DNA of 64,000 nt from Natronomonas salinimetallica. GTDB taxonomy: Archaea; Halobacteriota; Halobacteria; Halobacteriales; Haloarculaceae. The stretch lies in NCBI RefSeq assembly GCF_013839515.1, contig NZ_JACDNQ010000003.1, positions 177,102-241,101 of the forward strand. The letters are read 5' to 3'. Shown piece by piece: positions 62,754 through 64,000 of this stretch. The notes below the pieces were generated by a model. The model was not told the DNA's origin and did no database searches. It saw nothing but the letters and a program-made list of their open reading frames with translations. The position numbers and the translations under genes are program-made. The stretch's first letter is position 1. Every line of letters starts with the position of its first letter.

Positions 62754-63749
62754 TTACCGTACTCGCGTGTCGACCAGTCCGTACGGCGTCCCCTTCTCGT
62801 CCTCGTTCGCCCGCTCGTAGACGACGTGGGCGGCGGCGACGTCCTGAATCGCGAGCCCCGTCGAATCGAAGACGGTGACGCCGTCCGCCGCCGTCCGGCC
62901 CTCGCGTTTGCCGGCGACGATCTGGCCCAACTCGCCGTCGAGGTCGTCGTCGGTGAGGACCCCCTCGCTCCAGGGGACGTTGATCTCGCCGGAGTGGGTA
63001 CACTGTTCGTAGTCGTCGATGACGAGTTTCGCCGACGTGACGACGTCGGGCGCGAGTTCGTTCTTGCCGGGCGCGTCGGCCCCCATCGCGTTGACGTGGG
63101 TGTGCTCGCCGAGGTCGTCGGCCGAGACGAGCGGCGATTCGACCGGCGTTACGGTCGAGAGGACGTCACACGATGCGGCCTCCGCGATCGACCCGCCCCG
63201 GACGTCGAACTCCTCCCCGAAGCGATCGACGAACGCCTCGATCGCGGCCTCGCGTTTGTCCGCGACGACGACGGTCTCGACGTCCCGGACGGTGCTGATC
63301 CCCTCGAGTTGGGTGTAGGACTGCACGCCGGCACCGACGATACCGAGCGAACTCGCGTCCTCGATGGCGAGGTGATCGGTCGCGACGGCGGCCGCTGCAC
63401 CCGTCCGCTTACGGGTCAGCGTCGTCCCGTCCATCACCGCAAGCGGAAACGCGTTCCGGGGATCGGAGTAGATCATCGTCCCCAGTACGGTCGGCAGGTC
63501 GTACTCCTCGGGGTTGTCCGTGTGGACGTTGACCCATTTGATCCCCGCGGCGTCCCACTCACCGGCGTCCATGTACGCCGGCATCGACCGGAAGTCACCG
63601 TTGTACTCCGGAAGGTCGATGTAGGACTTCGCGGGCATCTGGACCCGTCCGGCCTCGTAGGCCGCGAACGCCTCCTCGACGGCAACGATGATCTCGGCCA
63701 TGTCGGCGTTCTCATCGACGTCCCCGGGGTTCAACAGTAGCGTCTCCAT
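62754..63749 (-). CDS. Ornithine cyclodeaminase / alanine dehydrogenase family protein
   Basis: A 331-residue NAD-dependent enzyme of the mu-crystallin/OCD family. The nucleotide-binding motif is LGIVGAGVQSYTQLEG; substrate-site residues appear in MPAKSYIDL, AGIKWVN and RTGAAAAVAT; ADAPGKNEL and GLAIQDVAAAHVVYE are typical. Archaeal members act as L-alanine dehydrogenases as well as ornithine cyclodeaminases, and the sequence alone does not decide. It is divergent from the sufB start. Confidence 0.85.
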   Translation of the reverse strand: METLLLNPGDVDENADMAEIIVAVEEAFAAYEAGRVQMPAKSYIDLPEYNGDFRSMPAYMDAGEWDAAGIKWVNVHTDNPEEYDLPTVLGTMIYSDPRNAFPLAVMDGTTLTRKRTGAAAAVATDHLAIEDASSLGIVGAGVQSYTQLEGISTVRDVETVVVADKREAAIEAFVDRFGEEFDVRGGSIAEAASCDVLSTVTPVESPLVSADDLGEHTHVNAMGADAPGKNELAPDVVTSAKLVIDDYEQCTHSGEINVPWSEGVLTDDDLDGELGQIVAGKREGRTAADGVTVFDSTGLAIQDVAAAHVVYERANEDEKGTPYGLVDTRVR

Positions 63750-63873
63750 ACGGCAACGTCCCCGCGAGTGGTATTTATATTGTCGGCACGCGGTGTGCGT
63801 CCATTATCATAAACGATTTTTTCCTGTTTTGAAGTAACCTTTTGCAGTTACAAAGTATTGTTTTCCCCGCCAG

Positions 63874-63882
63874 AGTTTTACC
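63874..63882 (+). promoter_or_regulatory. TATA-like box of sufB
   Basis: AGTTTTACC about 26 bases before the ATG at 63904, inside an AT-rich intergenic segment (63750-63903). Confidence 0.5.
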
Positions 63883-63903
63883 CCGTTCGTCCGAACAGAC
63901 GAC

Positions 63904-64000
63904 GATGAGTTCCGAAGAACACCTACAAGAGACCGACACCGAAGCCCGCTTCGAGTTCAAAAAGGAGGAGTCCTCCGCCTTTCAGACCGAAAAGGGCCTC
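63904..64000 (+). CDS. sufB: Fe-S assembly protein SufB, N-terminal part
   Basis: Only the first 32 codons are in the window. The start MSSEEHLQETDTEARFEFKK and the following FQTEKGL match the beginning of haloarchaeal SufB, the scaffold subunit of the SufBCD iron-sulfur assembly complex. The gene runs off the end of the window. The call rests on a short N-terminal segment. Confidence 0.7.

Overview
The window is a gene-dense, GC-rich stretch of an extremely halophilic archaeon (class Halobacteria). The evidence is consistent: proteins are strongly acidic, many starts are leaderless with a TATA-like box about 26-28 bases upstream, and the gene set is archaeal (transcription factor B, PAN proteasomal ATPase, type II dehydroquinate synthase, PurO-type IMP cyclohydrolase, archaeal AlaRS, AglD-like glycosyltransferase, archaeal pilin domain, F420 genes). 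The genus cannot be fixed from the sequence alone. There are no rRNAs, transposases or CRISPR arrays. The only tRNA seen is a tRNA-Gln(CUG).

Layout. 1-5.4 kb: a repeat-containing acidic zinc-ribbon protein, F420 genes (mer-like reductase, cofE), an amidase, and a fusion of an N-terminal haloarchaeal signalling-type domain to an FMN split barrel. 5.4-10.2 kb: a heavy-metal P-type ATPase divergent from a phaB/fabG-like reductase - thiolase - OB-fold operon. 10.2-14.6 kb: aglD-like gene, TRAM protein, aroD and DHQ synthase II. 14.7-19.2 kb: small wHTH/membrane pair, SHOCT protein, a permease split into two overlapping half genes, a PQQ-propeller lipoprotein, cspA. 19.3-25.3 kb: trpCBA plus the archaeal aroA' gene, then etfBA. 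25.4-30.5 kb: membrane-anchored wHTH protein divergent from a secreted partner, a pilin, a UbiE-type methyltransferase and ilvE. 30.5-37.3 kb: CheF-receiver fusion divergent from a histidine kinase, PAN, pepF, truA. 37.4-44.1 kb: ABC exporter, ilvA, tfb, GCS2-like ligase. 44.2-50.6 kb: two LctP lactate permeases enclosing a wHTH regulator and a sensor kinase. 51-64 kb: second PQQ protein, tRNA-Gln, purO, a third histidine kinase, a second phaB, several small haloarchaeal proteins, alaS, an ornithine cyclodeaminase-family gene and the start of sufB.

Pathways. The window carries the archaeal (ADH synthase / DHQ synthase II / type I dehydroquinase) entry to the shikimate pathway, with its first enzyme encoded in the trp operon. 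It also has two branched-chain amino acid genes, two acetoacetyl-CoA reductase paralogues with one thiolase, and three sensor kinases.

The most unusual property is the density of short perfect tandem repeats (18-66 bp units). Units inside genes are multiples of three (36 bp near position 200, 66 bp in trpA, 18 bp in tfb). Most intergenic units are not (22, 25, 28, 31 bp). One array (5 x 21 bp) lies between the divergent promoters of lctP and its neighbouring regulator. A second novelty is an 86-bp palindromic MITE-like element with ends CTATAGTA/TACTATAG, present once at 30.5 kb and as an overlapping head-to-tail dimer at 57.6 kb.
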